Assembly (NCBI GenBank): GCA_029237685.1
Contig: JAQZBV010000047.1
Location: forward strand, 1 to 35,538
Length of the DNA stretch: 35,538 bases
Reading direction: 5' to 3'
Source of the DNA: Cytophagaceae bacterium
Lineage (GTDB): Bacteria > Bacteroidota > Bacteroidia > Cytophagales > Cytophagaceae
A model generated the notes under the pieces. That model was not told the origin of the DNA and made no database searches. It saw only the letters and a list, made by a program, of their open reading frames with translations. Positions 7,889-16,811 of this stretch are shown here, one piece after another. Position 1 is the stretch's first letter; every line of letters starts with the position of its first letter. The position numbers and the translations under genes are program-made.

Positions 7889-8025
7889 ATCTGTCTTGCC
7901 CCTAATCCCCTGAAGGGGACTTTTCAGTTTAGAGCAAGAGTATGGAGCAATAGAAATAAGTTCTTGCTGTTGCTCCATACTCAATACTGTTAAGTCCCCT
8001 TCAGGGGATTAGGGGCAAGACAGAT
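7889..8025. repeat. Nested inverted repeat: 34-bp perfect arms around a 13-bp inner dyad
   Basis: Arms 7889-7922 and 7992-8025 are exact reverse complements over 34 bp. Each arm itself contains the self-complementary CCCCTGAAGGGG. The 69-bp spacer holds a second inverted pair, GAGTATGGAGCAA at 7938-7950 and its complement at 7970-7982. Such CCCCTNAAGGGG elements look like dispersed intergenic repeats of the REP type. No open frame is present. Confidence 0.85.
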
Positions 8026-8059
8026 CGTGTTATCGCAAGCCGTTTACTATGGTCCGGCA

Positions 8060-8083
8060 GTGTCAGGTCTGAAGACCTGACAC
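8060..8083. repeat. 11-bp dyad with 2-bp spacer
   Basis: GTGTCAGGTCT (8060-8070) and AGACCTGACAC (8073-8083) are perfect reverse complements separated by GA. It sits directly beyond the typA terminator on the minus strand. It could be a second terminator stem, an operator or a small repeat element. Confidence 0.6.
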
Positions 8084-8088
8084 CCATG

Positions 8089-8125
8089 AAAAAAAACTCC
8101 AAATCCGTTTACCGAATTTGGAGTT
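8089..8125 (-). terminator. Intrinsic terminator of typA
   Basis: The arms AACTCCAAAT (8095-8104) and ATTTGGAGTT (8116-8125) form a 10-bp stem. On the minus strand the stem is followed by a run of eight T (8096-8089). It begins about 26 bp after the typA stop. Confidence 0.8.
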
Positions 8126-8151
8126 CTTATTAATTTATTAAAACTAAAAAA

Positions 8152-9957
8152 CTAGTCGTTTTTCTTAGACATTCTAGCTCTTTCGTTTTCGTCTAAGTAG
8201 ATCTTTCTCATACGGATACTTTTTGGAGTTACCTCTACGTATTCGTCTTTTTGAATGTATTCTAATGACTCTTCCAATGAGAATTGAATCTTAGGAACAA
8301 TACGCACGTTGTCGTCCGTACCGGAAGCACGCATGTTGGTCAATTTCTTTTCGCGGATGGTGTTTACCGTTAAGTCGTTGCCACGTGTATGTTCTCCGAT
8401 TACCTGACCCATGTAAACTTCTTCACCTGGCTCCACAAAGAAGATTCCTCTGTCTTGTAATTTATCAATAGAATAAGCAGTTGTTTTACCGGCATCCATG
8501 GAGATCAATGAACCACTGTTTCTACCGGCGATGTTTCCTTTGAACGGTTCGTAGCCCATCAAACGGTGAGTCATTACAGCTTCACCTTGAGACACCGTCA
8601 ATACGTTGTTACGCAAGCCCATGATACCACGGGAAGGAATTTCAAATTCCAAATGTTGCACGTCACCTTTAGGTTCCATGATTTTCAATTCGCCTCTGCG
8701 CATGGTCACCAATTCGATGACTTTACCGGAGAATTCTGCAGGCACATCCACAACCATTAATTCAATCGGCTCACATTTCTGACCATCGATCTCTTTGTAT
8801 AATACTTGAGGTTGTCCTACTTGTAATTCATACCCTTCTCTGCGCATCGTTTCGATCAATACAGACAAGTGAAGAATACCACGACCGAATACCAAGAATT
8901 TATCTTCCGTATCCGTTTCCTGAACTCTCAACGCCAAGTTCTTTTCGATCTCTTTATATAAACGATCACGCAAGTGACGTGATGTTACGAATTTACCTTC
9001 TTTACCAAAGAAAGGAGAGTTGTTAATGGTGAACAACATACTCATCGTTGGCTCATCTACGCTGATACGCTCCAATGCTTCCGGATTGTCAGCATCAGCG
9101 ATGGTATCACCGATTTCAAAATCGTCAATACCGATTACCGCACAAATTTCACCTTGAGGAACTTCAGCCACTTTCACACGACCCAAGCCTTCAAAGATTT
9201 GAAGTTCTTTGATTTTCATTTTCTTGATCGAACCATCAGATTTAACCAGTGCGATTTGCTGGCCTTCTTTCAAGGTACCACGGAATACTCTTCCGATAGC
9301 GATACGTCCCACGAAAGCTGAATAATCCAAAGAAGTGATCTGCATTTGAGCAGGACCTTCTAAGAATGGAGCTCTTGGAATTACTTTAATGATAGTGTCC
9401 AATAAAGGAGTAATATCAGCCGTAGGTTCTTTCCAATCGTAACCCATCCATCCTTGTTTAGATGAACCGTATAACGTAGCGAAATCCAATTGATCTTCTG
9501 TTGCGCCCAAGTTAAACATCAAGTCAAATACAGACTCGTGTACTTCGTCAGGACGACAGTTTTCTTTATCTACTTTATTGATGATCAAAATCGGTTTCAA
9601 GCCAAGCGCTAATGCTTTACCCAATACGAAACGGGTTTGAGGCATGGCACCTTCGAACGCATCCACCAGCAAACAAACACCGTCTGCCATTTTCAATACA
9701 CGTTCCACTTCACCACCGAAGTCACTGTGACCAGGAGTATCGATGATGTTGATTTTATAATCTTTGTAACGTACAGATACGTTCTTAGATGTAATGGTAA
9801 TTCCACGTTCACGTTCCAGGTCATTGTTATCAAGGATCAAGTCCCCGAATTCCTGATTCTCTCTAAAAATCTTAGAGGCGTGGATGATTTTATCAACCAA
9901 TGTAGTTTTACCGTGATCGACGTGAGCAATGATGGCTATGTTTCTAATTTCTTGCAT
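8152..9957 (-). CDS. typA: Translational GTPase TypA/BipA
   Basis: TypA is a ribosome-binding GTPase related to EF-G that helps 50S assembly and stress adaptation. The 601-residue protein has a complete GTPase domain: G1 AHVDHGKTT (11-19), switch region RERGITI, G3 DTPGH (73-77), G4 NKVD (127-130). EF-G-like domains and the TypA-specific C-terminal domain follow. Length is typical of the family. I place the start at the ATG at 9957, giving MQEIRNIAII, the usual TypA N terminus. The open frame extends to 9987, but that would begin inside the probable -7 promoter box. It is a single gene with its own terminator, divergent from metG. Confidence 0.96.
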   Translation of the reverse strand: MQEIRNIAIIAHVDHGKTTLVDKIIHASKIFRENQEFGDLILDNNDLERERGITITSKNVSVRYKDYKINIIDTPGHSDFGGEVERVLKMADGVCLLVDAFEGAMPQTRFVLGKALALGLKPILIINKVDKENCRPDEVHESVFDLMFNLGATEDQLDFATLYGSSKQGWMGYDWKEPTADITPLLDTIIKVIPRAPFLEGPAQMQITSLDYSAFVGRIAIGRVFRGTLKEGQQIALVKSDGSIKKMKIKELQIFEGLGRVKVAEVPQGEICAVIGIDDFEIGDTIADADNPEALERISVDEPTMSMLFTINNSPFFGKEGKFVTSRHLRDRLYKEIEKNLALRVQETDTEDKFLVFGRGILHLSVLIETMRREGYELQVGQPQVLYKEIDGQKCEPIELMVVDVPAEFSGKVIELVTMRRGELKIMEPKGDVQHLEFEIPSRGIMGLRNNVLTVSQGEAVMTHRLMGYEPFKGNIAGRNSGSLISMDAGKTTAYSIDKLQDRGIFFVEPGEEVYMGQVIGEHTRGNDLTVNTIREKKLTNMRASGTDDNVRIVPKIQFSLEESLEYIQKDEYVEVTPKSIRMRKIYLDENERARMSKKND

Positions 9958-9984
9958 GATGGTTATGAAATGCGTATCGAGGTG

Positions 9985-9992
9985 CAAAGTTA
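9985..9992 (-). promoter_or_regulatory. Probable -7 element of the typA promoter
   Basis: On the minus strand TAACTTTG matches TAnnTTTG. It gives a leader of about 20 nt before the ATG at 9957. No convincing TTTG element is visible at -33. Confidence 0.5.
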
Positions 9993-10045
9993 CTAATTCT
10001 CAACCTAAATAGAGTCATATAAGGGAAAATAAGTGCTAAAAATCC

Positions 10046-10053
10046 TATCTTTG
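10046..10053 (+). promoter_or_regulatory. Probable -7 element of the metG promoter
   Basis: TATCTTTG matches TAnnTTTG. Transcription would begin near 10060, exactly where the first heptamer array starts, so the arrays at 10061-10156 would lie in the metG leader. No clear -33 TTTG is visible. Confidence 0.5.
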
Positions 10054-10060
10054 CAGGAAA

Positions 10061-10156
10061 ACTGAGAGCTGAGAACTGAAAACTGAGAACAGATAGTTGC
10101 TAAATTACACAGAAATTGCCTTTTCTGTTTTCAGTTCTCAGTTTTCAGTTTTCTAG
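10061..10156. repeat. Inverted pair of heptamer arrays in the metG leader
   Basis: The left array (10061-10092) has four units of the type RCTGARA plus a partial one. The right array (10122-10156) has five units of the type TTTCAGT in the opposite sense. The stretches 10074-10090 and 10134-10150 are perfect 17-nt reverse complements, so a metG leader transcript could form a long stem ending 38 nt before the ATG. Confidence 0.8.
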
Positions 10157-10188
10157 CTTGTTAATGCAATTCAACTATAATCACCCCT

Positions 10189-12255
10189 ATGGCTGCTGAA
10201 TTCAAAAGATATACCGTTACTTCCGCCCTTCCTTACGCAAATGGACCTGTTCACATCGGACATTTAGCCGGCGTTTATGTACCTGCCGACATCTATGTCA
10301 GGTATTTACGCTCTACCGGGAAGGATGTATTATTCATAGGCGGTTCTGATGAACATGGCGTTCCGATTACGATTCGCGCTAAAAAAGAAGGTGTTACTCC
10401 TCAGCAAGTAGTGGATAAATACCATGAATTGATCAAAAAATCCTTTCAGGACCTGGGAATTTCCTTTGATATCTATTCCCGTACCTCGAGCAAAGTGCAC
10501 GCAGAAACTTCTTCTGCTTTCTTCAAAACCCTCTACGATAAAAAAGCTTTCATAGAAAAAACATCCGAACAGTATTTCGATCCCTCTGCCAATCAATTCC
10601 TGGCAGATCGCTACATCGTGGGTACATGCCCACATTGCGGCAACGAAAATGCATACGGAGATCAATGCGAAAATTGCGGTTCTACCTTAAGTCCTTCGGA
10701 ATTGAAAAATCCGAAGTCGATGTTGAGCGGAGCACAACCGATCTTAAAAGATACCAAACACTGGTACTTGCCTTTAGATCAATACGAAGGATGGTTGAAA
10801 CAATGGATCCTGGAAGATCATAAAGAATGGAAACCCAATGTATATGGTCAATGCAAATCATGGATCGACCAAGGCTTGCAACCACGCGCTGTTACCCGTG
10901 ACTTGGAATGGGGTGTTCCCGTTCCACTGCCGGATGCCGAGGGAAAAGTATTGTATGTTTGGTTTGATGCGCCGATCGGATACATCTCCGCTACGCGCGA
11001 TTACTTTGCTCAGGGCCCTTCTGCCAGTCATGCGAAGAATACCTGGGAAACCTATTGGAAAGACAAAGACAGCAAGCTTGTTCACTTCATCGGTAAAGAC
11101 AATATTGTTTTCCATTGCATCATTTTCCCGGCGATGTTAAAAGCAGAAGGCAGTTACATACTACCGGATCAGGTGCCTGCGAATGAATTCATGAACCTGG
11201 AAGGAAATAAAATTTCTACCTCACGTAACTGGGCGGTTTGGTTACACGAATACTTAGAAGAATTTCCTGGGAAGCAAGATGTATTGCGTTACGTGCTATG
11301 CGCCAATGCACCGGAAACAAAGGATAACGATTTTACATGGAAAGATTTTCAAAACAGGAACAACAACGAACTGGTTGCCATTCTAGGTAACTTCGTCAAC
11401 CGTGCCGCGGTATTGACACAAAAATATTACGAAGGTAAAGTTCCTGCCTTGAATGCCTTGACGCCACAAGACCAGGAGTTGATTGAAAAATTAAAAACAT
11501 ACCCTGCAGAAATCGCTAAGTCCATCGAAGCCTATCGTTTCAGAGAAGCCTTGACCATATACATTGATCTCGCTCGCACAGGAAATAAATATTTGGCAGA
11601 CAGTGAACCCTGGAAAATTCAGGCGACAGATCCTGAACGCGTAAAAACAATTTTGCATTTGTCCTTACAATTGACGGCTAACCTGGCGATCCTGGGAGAA
11701 CCGTTTATTCCATTCAGCTCAAAAAAATTGTTTGACATGTTGAACCTTGCTCCATTAACTTGGGACAAAGCAGGCAACTATAATTTGTTAGAAGAAGGAC
11801 ATCAATTGAACAAGCCGGAACTCTTATTTGAAAAACTGGAAGACGAGGTCATCACCAAACAAGTACAGAAATTGGAAGACACAAAAAAAGAAAACGAATA
11901 CGCTTCCTTAACAGTAAAACCGGCTAAAGAAGCCGTACAGTTCGACGACTTTACCAAAATGGATATTCGTGTCGCAACTATTCTAACAGCAGAGAAAGTC
12001 GCTAAGACTAAAAAGCTGCTCAAGCTGACATTGGATACCGGGCTTGATCAACGCACGGTAGTCAGCGGTATTGCAGAATACTTTGAACCGGAACAAATCA
12101 TTGGAAAACAAGTTTGCCTCCTGGCCAATCTTGCGCCACGTGACATCAAAGGTATTCAATCTCAAGGTATGATTTTGATGGCGGAAGATAAAGACGGTAA
12201 GTTATCGTTTGTCTCTCCGGGCAGTGCGGTAAGTAATGGAAGCCAAATCAGTTGA
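10189..12255 (+). CDS. metG: Methionyl-tRNA synthetase
   Basis: MetG charges tRNA-Met with methionine in the cytoplasm. The 688-residue protein shows the class I signature HIGH at 22-25 and a KMSKS-type loop, here KISTS, at 341-345. A zinc knuckle CxxC...CxxC has Cys at 147, 150, 160 and 163. From about residue 585 the C-terminal EMAP-II/Trbp111-like tRNA-binding domain begins ([14 protein letters not shown]); this domain drives dimerisation in MetG proteins that carry it. Length is normal for the long bacterial form. The KISTS variant departs from the canonical KMSKS but keeps the first Lys and last Ser. The gene is divergent from typA and convergent with the TolC gene, and heptamer arrays lie in both its leader and its 3' spacer. 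Confidence 0.97.
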   Translation: MAAEFKRYTVTSALPYANGPVHIGHLAGVYVPADIYVRYLRSTGKDVLFIGGSDEHGVPITIRAKKEGVTPQQVVDKYHELIKKSFQDLGISFDIYSRTSSKVHAETSSAFFKTLYDKKAFIEKTSEQYFDPSANQFLADRYIVGTCPHCGNENAYGDQCENCGSTLSPSELKNPKSMLSGAQPILKDTKHWYLPLDQYEGWLKQWILEDHKEWKPNVYGQCKSWIDQGLQPRAVTRDLEWGVPVPLPDAEGKVLYVWFDAPIGYISATRDYFAQGPSASHAKNTWETYWKDKDSKLVHFIGKDNIVFHCIIFPAMLKAEGSYILPDQVPANEFMNLEGNKISTSRNWAVWLHEYLEEFPGKQDVLRYVLCANAPETKDNDFTWKDFQNRNNNELVAILGNFVNRAAVLTQKYYEGKVPALNALTPQDQELIEKLKTYPAEIAKSIEAYRFREALTIYIDLARTGNKYLADSEPWKIQATDPERVKTILHLSLQLTANLAILGEPFIPFSSKKLFDMLNLAPLTWDKAGNYNLLEEGHQLNKPELLFEKLEDEVITKQVQKLEDTKKENEYASLTVKPAKEAVQFDDFTKMDIRVATILTAEKVAKTKKLLKLTLDTGLDQRTVVSGIAEYFEPEQIIGKQVCLLANLAPRDIKGIQSQGMILMAEDKDGKLSFVSPGSAVSNGSQIS

Positions 12256-12259
12256 GAAA

Positions 12260-12417
12260 ACTGAAAACTGAAAACTGAGAACTGAAGAAAAAATAATATC
12301 ATCTATTTCAGTTCTCTGTTCTCTGTTTTCAGTTCTCTGTTTTCAGCTCTCTGTTTTCAGTTCTCTGTTTTCAGTTCTCTGTTTTCAGCTCTCTGTTTTC
12401 AGTTTTCAGTTCTCAGC
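12260..12417. repeat. Inverted heptamer arrays between the metG and TolC-gene stops
   Basis: The left array (12260-12287) has four ACTGARA units. The right array (12306-12417) has 16 consecutive heptamers of three types, TTTCAGY, TCTCTGT and TCTCAGC. Stretches 12260-12275 and 12395-12410 are perfect 16-nt reverse complements. The arrays begin 4 bp after the metG stop and end 4 bp before the TolC-gene stop, filling the convergent spacer; no conventional terminator is present there. Confidence 0.85.
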
Positions 12418-12421
12418 CCTC

Positions 12422-13729
12422 TCACTTCACGTATTCCCCTTTCAACCTTTTCAATTCAATCTCTGCTTGTATGGCTTCATAGCGAGCAGCCACCAATCTT
12501 ATCTGGGCGGCATCCAGGCTGCGTTGGGCTTCCTGGAGTTCTATGGATGTGCCATTCCCAATTTTGTATCTTTCCATAGAGATGGTCACATTTTCTTTCG
12601 CCAAAAGAATGTTAGCTTCTTCCAATTCCAATATATCAAAGGCCAGTTTCGCATTGTTCCAAGATTGAAAAATACTGGACTGCAATTCTAATCTGGACTG
12701 CTCGTATTGGGCATCAGCGATGGCCATCTGAACATGTGCATTTCTGATTTGAGAATTTAGAATTCTACCGTTGAATAAATTCCAGGTGGCGGTAAAACCC
12801 ATCGTAGGTCCTGTACTTCTATTGAGGGCCAGCAATCCCGCTTCACTTTCGCTTCGGGAATAGTTGTATCCTGCATTCAACGTTATTCTTGGATACAAAG
12901 AGCCATTTACTTCCTGTACGCTCTTCTTAAAGGCAAACTGATTTTGCTGATTATACTTCAATAAATTATTGCCTCTTTCCGCAGCGGATCTGATTTCTTC
13001 AAAACTTACTGTAGGATCAACGATAATCGTATCGATCACGTCAAACGGAACATCGCTGGTACGTCCCAGCAAAATATTCAAGGTCGCTTTGCTGTTGGCA
13101 ATGGTAGCGACTTGCCGGATGGTGGTGGATTGTAAAGCATTCAGGTCTACTTTGGCCTGCAAATAATCCACTTTAGCAGTAAGACCCAGTTTGAATTTAT
13201 TCTCAGCGATGAGCGCTCGGTCCTGGTACAACTTTAATGAATTTTCATTCGCCCTCCATTCCTGTTTCAACCTTACTACATCGTAATAAGAAAGCAATAC
13301 CGAAGAAACCGTATTCTCCACTTGCACTTTCAGGGCCAGCTCTCCCATTTCATTCAAGGCTTGAAGCCTGTCGTAGGTAGCGAACATTCTGAAACCATCA
13401 AAAATAGTCCAGCTGAACAAGGCGGAAGCCGTCAGGGAATTAGAGTTGACACTGTTTCGTTCTGTAATGACACCGCTGGACAACGTTTGTTTAAAACTGT
13501 TGTCGCTTGTACTTCCCGCCGCATTAAGGTTTAGTGTTGGTAAAAAACCGGCGTTACCCAGTGTATAATTATTCCTGGCGAAGTCCGCTTGGCTTTTACT
13601 GATTAAAATGGAATAGTTATTCTTCAATGCAATTTCCACCGCCTGTTCCGGAGTCATCAACTCTTGCGCATACGCAGGGAAAGACAATAACCATATCCCT
13701 AACCAAAAGACATTTTTCATACTATTCAT
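12422..13729 (-). CDS. TolC-family outer-membrane efflux protein
   Basis: The outer-membrane channel of a tripartite efflux pump. The protein has about 435 residues and a signal peptide (VFWLGIWLLSFPAYAQ). Two outer-membrane efflux repeats follow, with long heptad-rich helices (ELALKVQVENTVSSVLLSYY, YRIGNGTSIELQEAQRSLDAAQ-like pattern near the C terminus) and the typical N-terminal MTPEQAVEIALKNNYSI. Two starts are possible. The ATG at 13729 overlaps the RND stop by 8 bp; the ATG at 13720 lies 1 bp beyond it. Either implies translational coupling. It is last in the operon; its stop is 4 bp from a heptamer array. Confidence 0.92.
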   Translation of the reverse strand: MNSMKNVFWLGIWLLSFPAYAQELMTPEQAVEIALKNNYSILISKSQADFARNNYTLGNAGFLPTLNLNAAGSTSDNSFKQTLSSGVITERNSVNSNSLTASALFSWTIFDGFRMFATYDRLQALNEMGELALKVQVENTVSSVLLSYYDVVRLKQEWRANENSLKLYQDRALIAENKFKLGLTAKVDYLQAKVDLNALQSTTIRQVATIANSKATLNILLGRTSDVPFDVIDTIIVDPTVSFEEIRSAAERGNNLLKYNQQNQFAFKKSVQEVNGSLYPRITLNAGYNYSRSESEAGLLALNRSTGPTMGFTATWNLFNGRILNSQIRNAHVQMAIADAQYEQSRLELQSSIFQSWNNAKLAFDILELEEANILLAKENVTISMERYKIGNGTSIELQEAQRSLDAAQIRLVAARYEAIQAEIELKRLKGEYVK

Positions 13730-16700
13730 GAGTAACCTCAGCTTCTTTGTGTTTTATTTCTCTAGACAAGTAACTATATAAAGCAGGAATAACAAATAAG
13801 GTCAATACGAGTGAAAAGAGAATACCACCGATGATCACTATCCCCATGGACATGCGGCTTTTGGAACCGGCGCCTAAGGCCAACGCAATAGGCAGCGCAC
13901 CGAGTGCCGTAGCCAGACTGGTCATTAGAATAGGTCTGAATCGCGCGACAGAAGCTTCAATGATGGCTTCTGACATTTTCATTCCTTCTTCTTTCAATTG
14001 ATTGGTAAATTCCACAATCAAAATACCATTTTTTGTTACCAGCCCTATGAGCATGATGATGCCAATTTCACTGAAAATATTCAATGTTTGATTGAAGTAC
14101 CAAAGTGAAATCAATGCCCCTGCCAAAGCCAGAGGAACAGTAAACATGATGACCAGAGGATCAATGAAACTTTCAAACTGCGCCGCCAGCACAAGATAGA
14201 TCAATACCAAAGCGAGGTAAAAAGCTAATAATACATTAGAAGAACTTTCAGAAAAATCACGTGCCGCACCGGTAAGTTCGGTAGAAAAGGAATCATCCAG
14301 GTTACGCGCCGCGATTGCTTCCATGGCTTTGATTCCATCGCCAATTGTTTTACCCGGCGCAAGCCCTGCTGAAACAGTAGCGGACATGTACCTGTTGTAA
14401 TGATACAATTGTGGAGGACTGCTCACTTCTTTGATGGTAACCAGGTTATCCATCTGAATCAGTTGTCCGTTTGCATTTTTAACAAACATACTTTTCAAAT
14501 CCATCGGATCGTCACGGTTGCTACGATCGACCTGGCCGATGACCTGATACTGTTTACCATTCATGATGAAATAACTGAAACGCTGACCACTAAGCGCCAA
14601 CTGCAGAGTTTGACCGATAGCAATGGCTTCCACACCTAAGTTTCTTGCCTTTTCACGATCAATCTGAATTTCCAGTTCTGGTTTATTAAATTTCAGGTCC
14701 AGATCCACGATTTGAAACGTCGGATCTTTGCTGGCATCTTCCATGAATTTAGGCAACCGTTCTTTTAGCTTCTCAAAGTTGGGGGCTTGTATTACAAACT
14801 GAACAGGCAAGCCTCCTCTGGATCCGCCGGCAGAAATGGTTTGCTGCTGGATCACAAAAGTTTTCGCTTCTGGAAAGCCTTTAGATACCTGTGTGATATA
14901 ATCCGCTACTTCCTGTTGTGAACGTTGACGCTCTGAGGGTTCTTTGAGCATGATGCGTGTCATACCGGTGTTCACCGCACCGGAACCCGAAAACCCGGGA
15001 GCTGTAATAACAAGCGACACTTGTTTCTCCGGTATGGAATCGTCTATAAAATCAGAAAGTTTGAGCATGAACTTGTCCATGTATTCATAAGAAGCTCCTT
15101 CAGGTGCTGTCACCTGCAACCGCAAGGAACTTCGATCATCTAAAGGAGCGAGTTCGGATTTCAATACAGAACCGACCAGTAAAATCAATCCAAAAGAAGC
15201 GATGATGATTACAAATCCTAACCACCTGACGCGCATAAAGGCCAACAGTCCATTCTTATATCGGTTATTCATGGATTCAAAAAACGGCTCTGACCAGGTA
15301 TAAAACCTGCTTTTCTTCGAGCCGTTTTTTGATAACTTCGCATTGAGCATGGGGGTAAGACTCAAGGAAACAAACGCGGAAATTAAAACCGCTCCGGCAA
15401 TCACTATCCCAAACTCTCTGAATAAACGACCAACGAACCCTTCTAAGAAAATCAACGGTAGAAACACAGCAGCCAGGGTAACGGAAGTAGAAATTACAGC
15501 GAAGTAAATTTCATTTGATCCTTTAATGGCTGCCTCACGGGGAGACATGCCTTCTTCTATTTTCTTATAAATATTTTCTGTTACCACAATCCCATCGTCC
15601 ACCACTAAACCTGTAGCCAATACAATCGCCAGCAAGGACAGTACATTGATCGAATACCCCATGATGTACATGATAAAAAAAGCACCGATCAAAGAAACAG
15701 GAATATCTATAAGTGGTCGTAACGCGATGGCCCAATCCCTGAAAAACAAATAGATGATAATGACAACTAATAGAATAGCGATGAGTAATGTTTCCTCTAC
15801 TTCAGTAACCGATTGCTTGATAAACTTGGTGTTGTCCAAGCCTATTTCTACTTTAAAATCTTTAGGCAGCTCCTTTTCGATAGCAGCTGTGCGCTTAAAA
15901 AACTCATCCGCAATGTCCAGGTAATTCGCTCCAGGCTGCGGCACTACGGCTACTCCGATCATGGGTATACCAGATTGCCTGAGTATGGTTTCCACGTTCT
16001 CTGCTTCCAAGCTTGCCTTACCAATATCTCTGAACCGTACGGTCTGATCACCGGATGTTTTAACGATCATGTTGTTAAAGCTTTCCTCGTCGGTAAATCG
16101 GCCCATTGTTTTTACCGTAAGTTCTGTCTGGTTACCGGCAATTTTCCCTGAAGGTAATTCAATGTTTTCGCGATCCAGGGAGTTACGAATATCAACAGCC
16201 GTGAGGCCGTAGGAGGCCATTTTAGAGGGATCCATCCAAAGTCGCATAGCGTACTTCTTTTGTCCCCATATCTGAACATTACTCACACCGGGAATCGTCT
16301 GCAACCTTTCAGCGATTACATTTTCTGCGTAATCACTGACTTGTAAATGTGTACGGCTATTACTTTGCAAAACCAAAGATAAAATAGCATCCGAGTTCGC
16401 ATCGGCTTTAGAAACTACCGGTGCCGCGTCTATGTCTTGAGGCAATTGACGCGCCGCTTGTCCTACTTTGTCTCTAACGTCATTCGCGGCTGCTTCCAGG
16501 TTGGCATCCAGATTGAACTCCACGGTAATGGAACTTGAACCTTGATTACTCGCAGACGAAATGGTACGTACCCCTTCAATACTGTTCAGTACTTTTTCTA
16601 ACGGCTCGGTAATTTGAGATTCGATAATCTCAGCATTGGCCCCGGTATAGGATGTACGAACAGTAATGATCGGAGGGTCTATAGAAGGATACTCTCTTAC

Positions 16701-16802
16701 ACCAAGGTATTTGTAGCCCATCAATCCAAACATCACGATAATCAGTGACATGACAATGGACAATACAGGACGATTAATGCTTATTGTTGAAAGACTACTC
16801 AT
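13722..16802 (-). CDS. RND-family efflux transporter (AcrB/MexB type, HAE-1)
   Basis: Inner-membrane proton-driven pump that exports hydrophobic or amphiphilic compounds through the MFP and TolC partners. The 1026-residue length and 12-helix layout match the HAE-1 group: an N-terminal helix, a large periplasmic loop, TM2-6, a second periplasmic loop, then TM8-12. Proton-relay residues are visible: the acidic pair D402-D403 in TM4 (LVVDDGIVVTEN) and K924 in TM10 (GLVTKNGILIVEF). No part appears missing. The substrate cannot be read from the sequence. It sits 9 bp after the MFP stop and overlaps or abuts the TolC gene, forming a complete pump operon. Confidence 0.95.
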   Translation of the reverse strand: MSSLSTISINRPVLSIVMSLIIVMFGLMGYKYLGVREYPSIDPPIITVRTSYTGANAEIIESQITEPLEKVLNSIEGVRTISSASNQGSSSITVEFNLDANLEAAANDVRDKVGQAARQLPQDIDAAPVVSKADANSDAILSLVLQSNSRTHLQVSDYAENVIAERLQTIPGVSNVQIWGQKKYAMRLWMDPSKMASYGLTAVDIRNSLDRENIELPSGKIAGNQTELTVKTMGRFTDEESFNNMIVKTSGDQTVRFRDIGKASLEAENVETILRQSGIPMIGVAVVPQPGANYLDIADEFFKRTAAIEKELPKDFKVEIGLDNTKFIKQSVTEVEETLLIAILLVVIIIYLFFRDWAIALRPLIDIPVSLIGAFFIMYIMGYSINVLSLLAIVLATGLVVDDGIVVTENIYKKIEEGMSPREAAIKGSNEIYFAVISTSVTLAAVFLPLIFLEGFVGRLFREFGIVIAGAVLISAFVSLSLTPMLNAKLSKNGSKKSRFYTWSEPFFESMNNRYKNGLLAFMRVRWLGFVIIIASFGLILLVGSVLKSELAPLDDRSSLRLQVTAPEGASYEYMDKFMLKLSDFIDDSIPEKQVSLVITAPGFSGSGAVNTGMTRIMLKEPSERQRSQQEVADYITQVSKGFPEAKTFVIQQQTISAGGSRGGLPVQFVIQAPNFEKLKERLPKFMEDASKDPTFQIVDLDLKFNKPELEIQIDREKARNLGVEAIAIGQTLQLALSGQRFSYFIMNGKQYQVIGQVDRSNRDDPMDLKSMFVKNANGQLIQMDNLVTIKEVSSPPQLYHYNRYMSATVSAGLAPGKTIGDGIKAMEAIAARNLDDSFSTELTGAARDFSESSSNVLLAFYLALVLIYLVLAAQFESFIDPLVIMFTVPLALAGALISLWYFNQTLNIFSEIGIIMLIGLVTKNGILIVEFTNQLKEEGMKMSEAIIEASVARFRPILMTSLATALGALPIALALGAGSKSRMSMGIVIIGGILFSLVLTLFVIPALYSYLSREIKHKEAEVTHE

Positions 16803-16811
16803 ACTGATACA

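Noticed and set aside
8152-9987. TypA start at 9987
   Set aside because: It adds ten residues absent from the usual N terminus and starts within the probable promoter box; the ATG at 9957 gives the standard MQEIRNIAII start.
9637-9996. Plus-strand open frame of 119 codons with many His/Phe
   Set aside because: Antisense to the typA GTPase domain.
10061-12417. Heptamer arrays considered as a CRISPR array
   Set aside because: Units are 7 bp with no spacers of constant length and no cas genes nearby.
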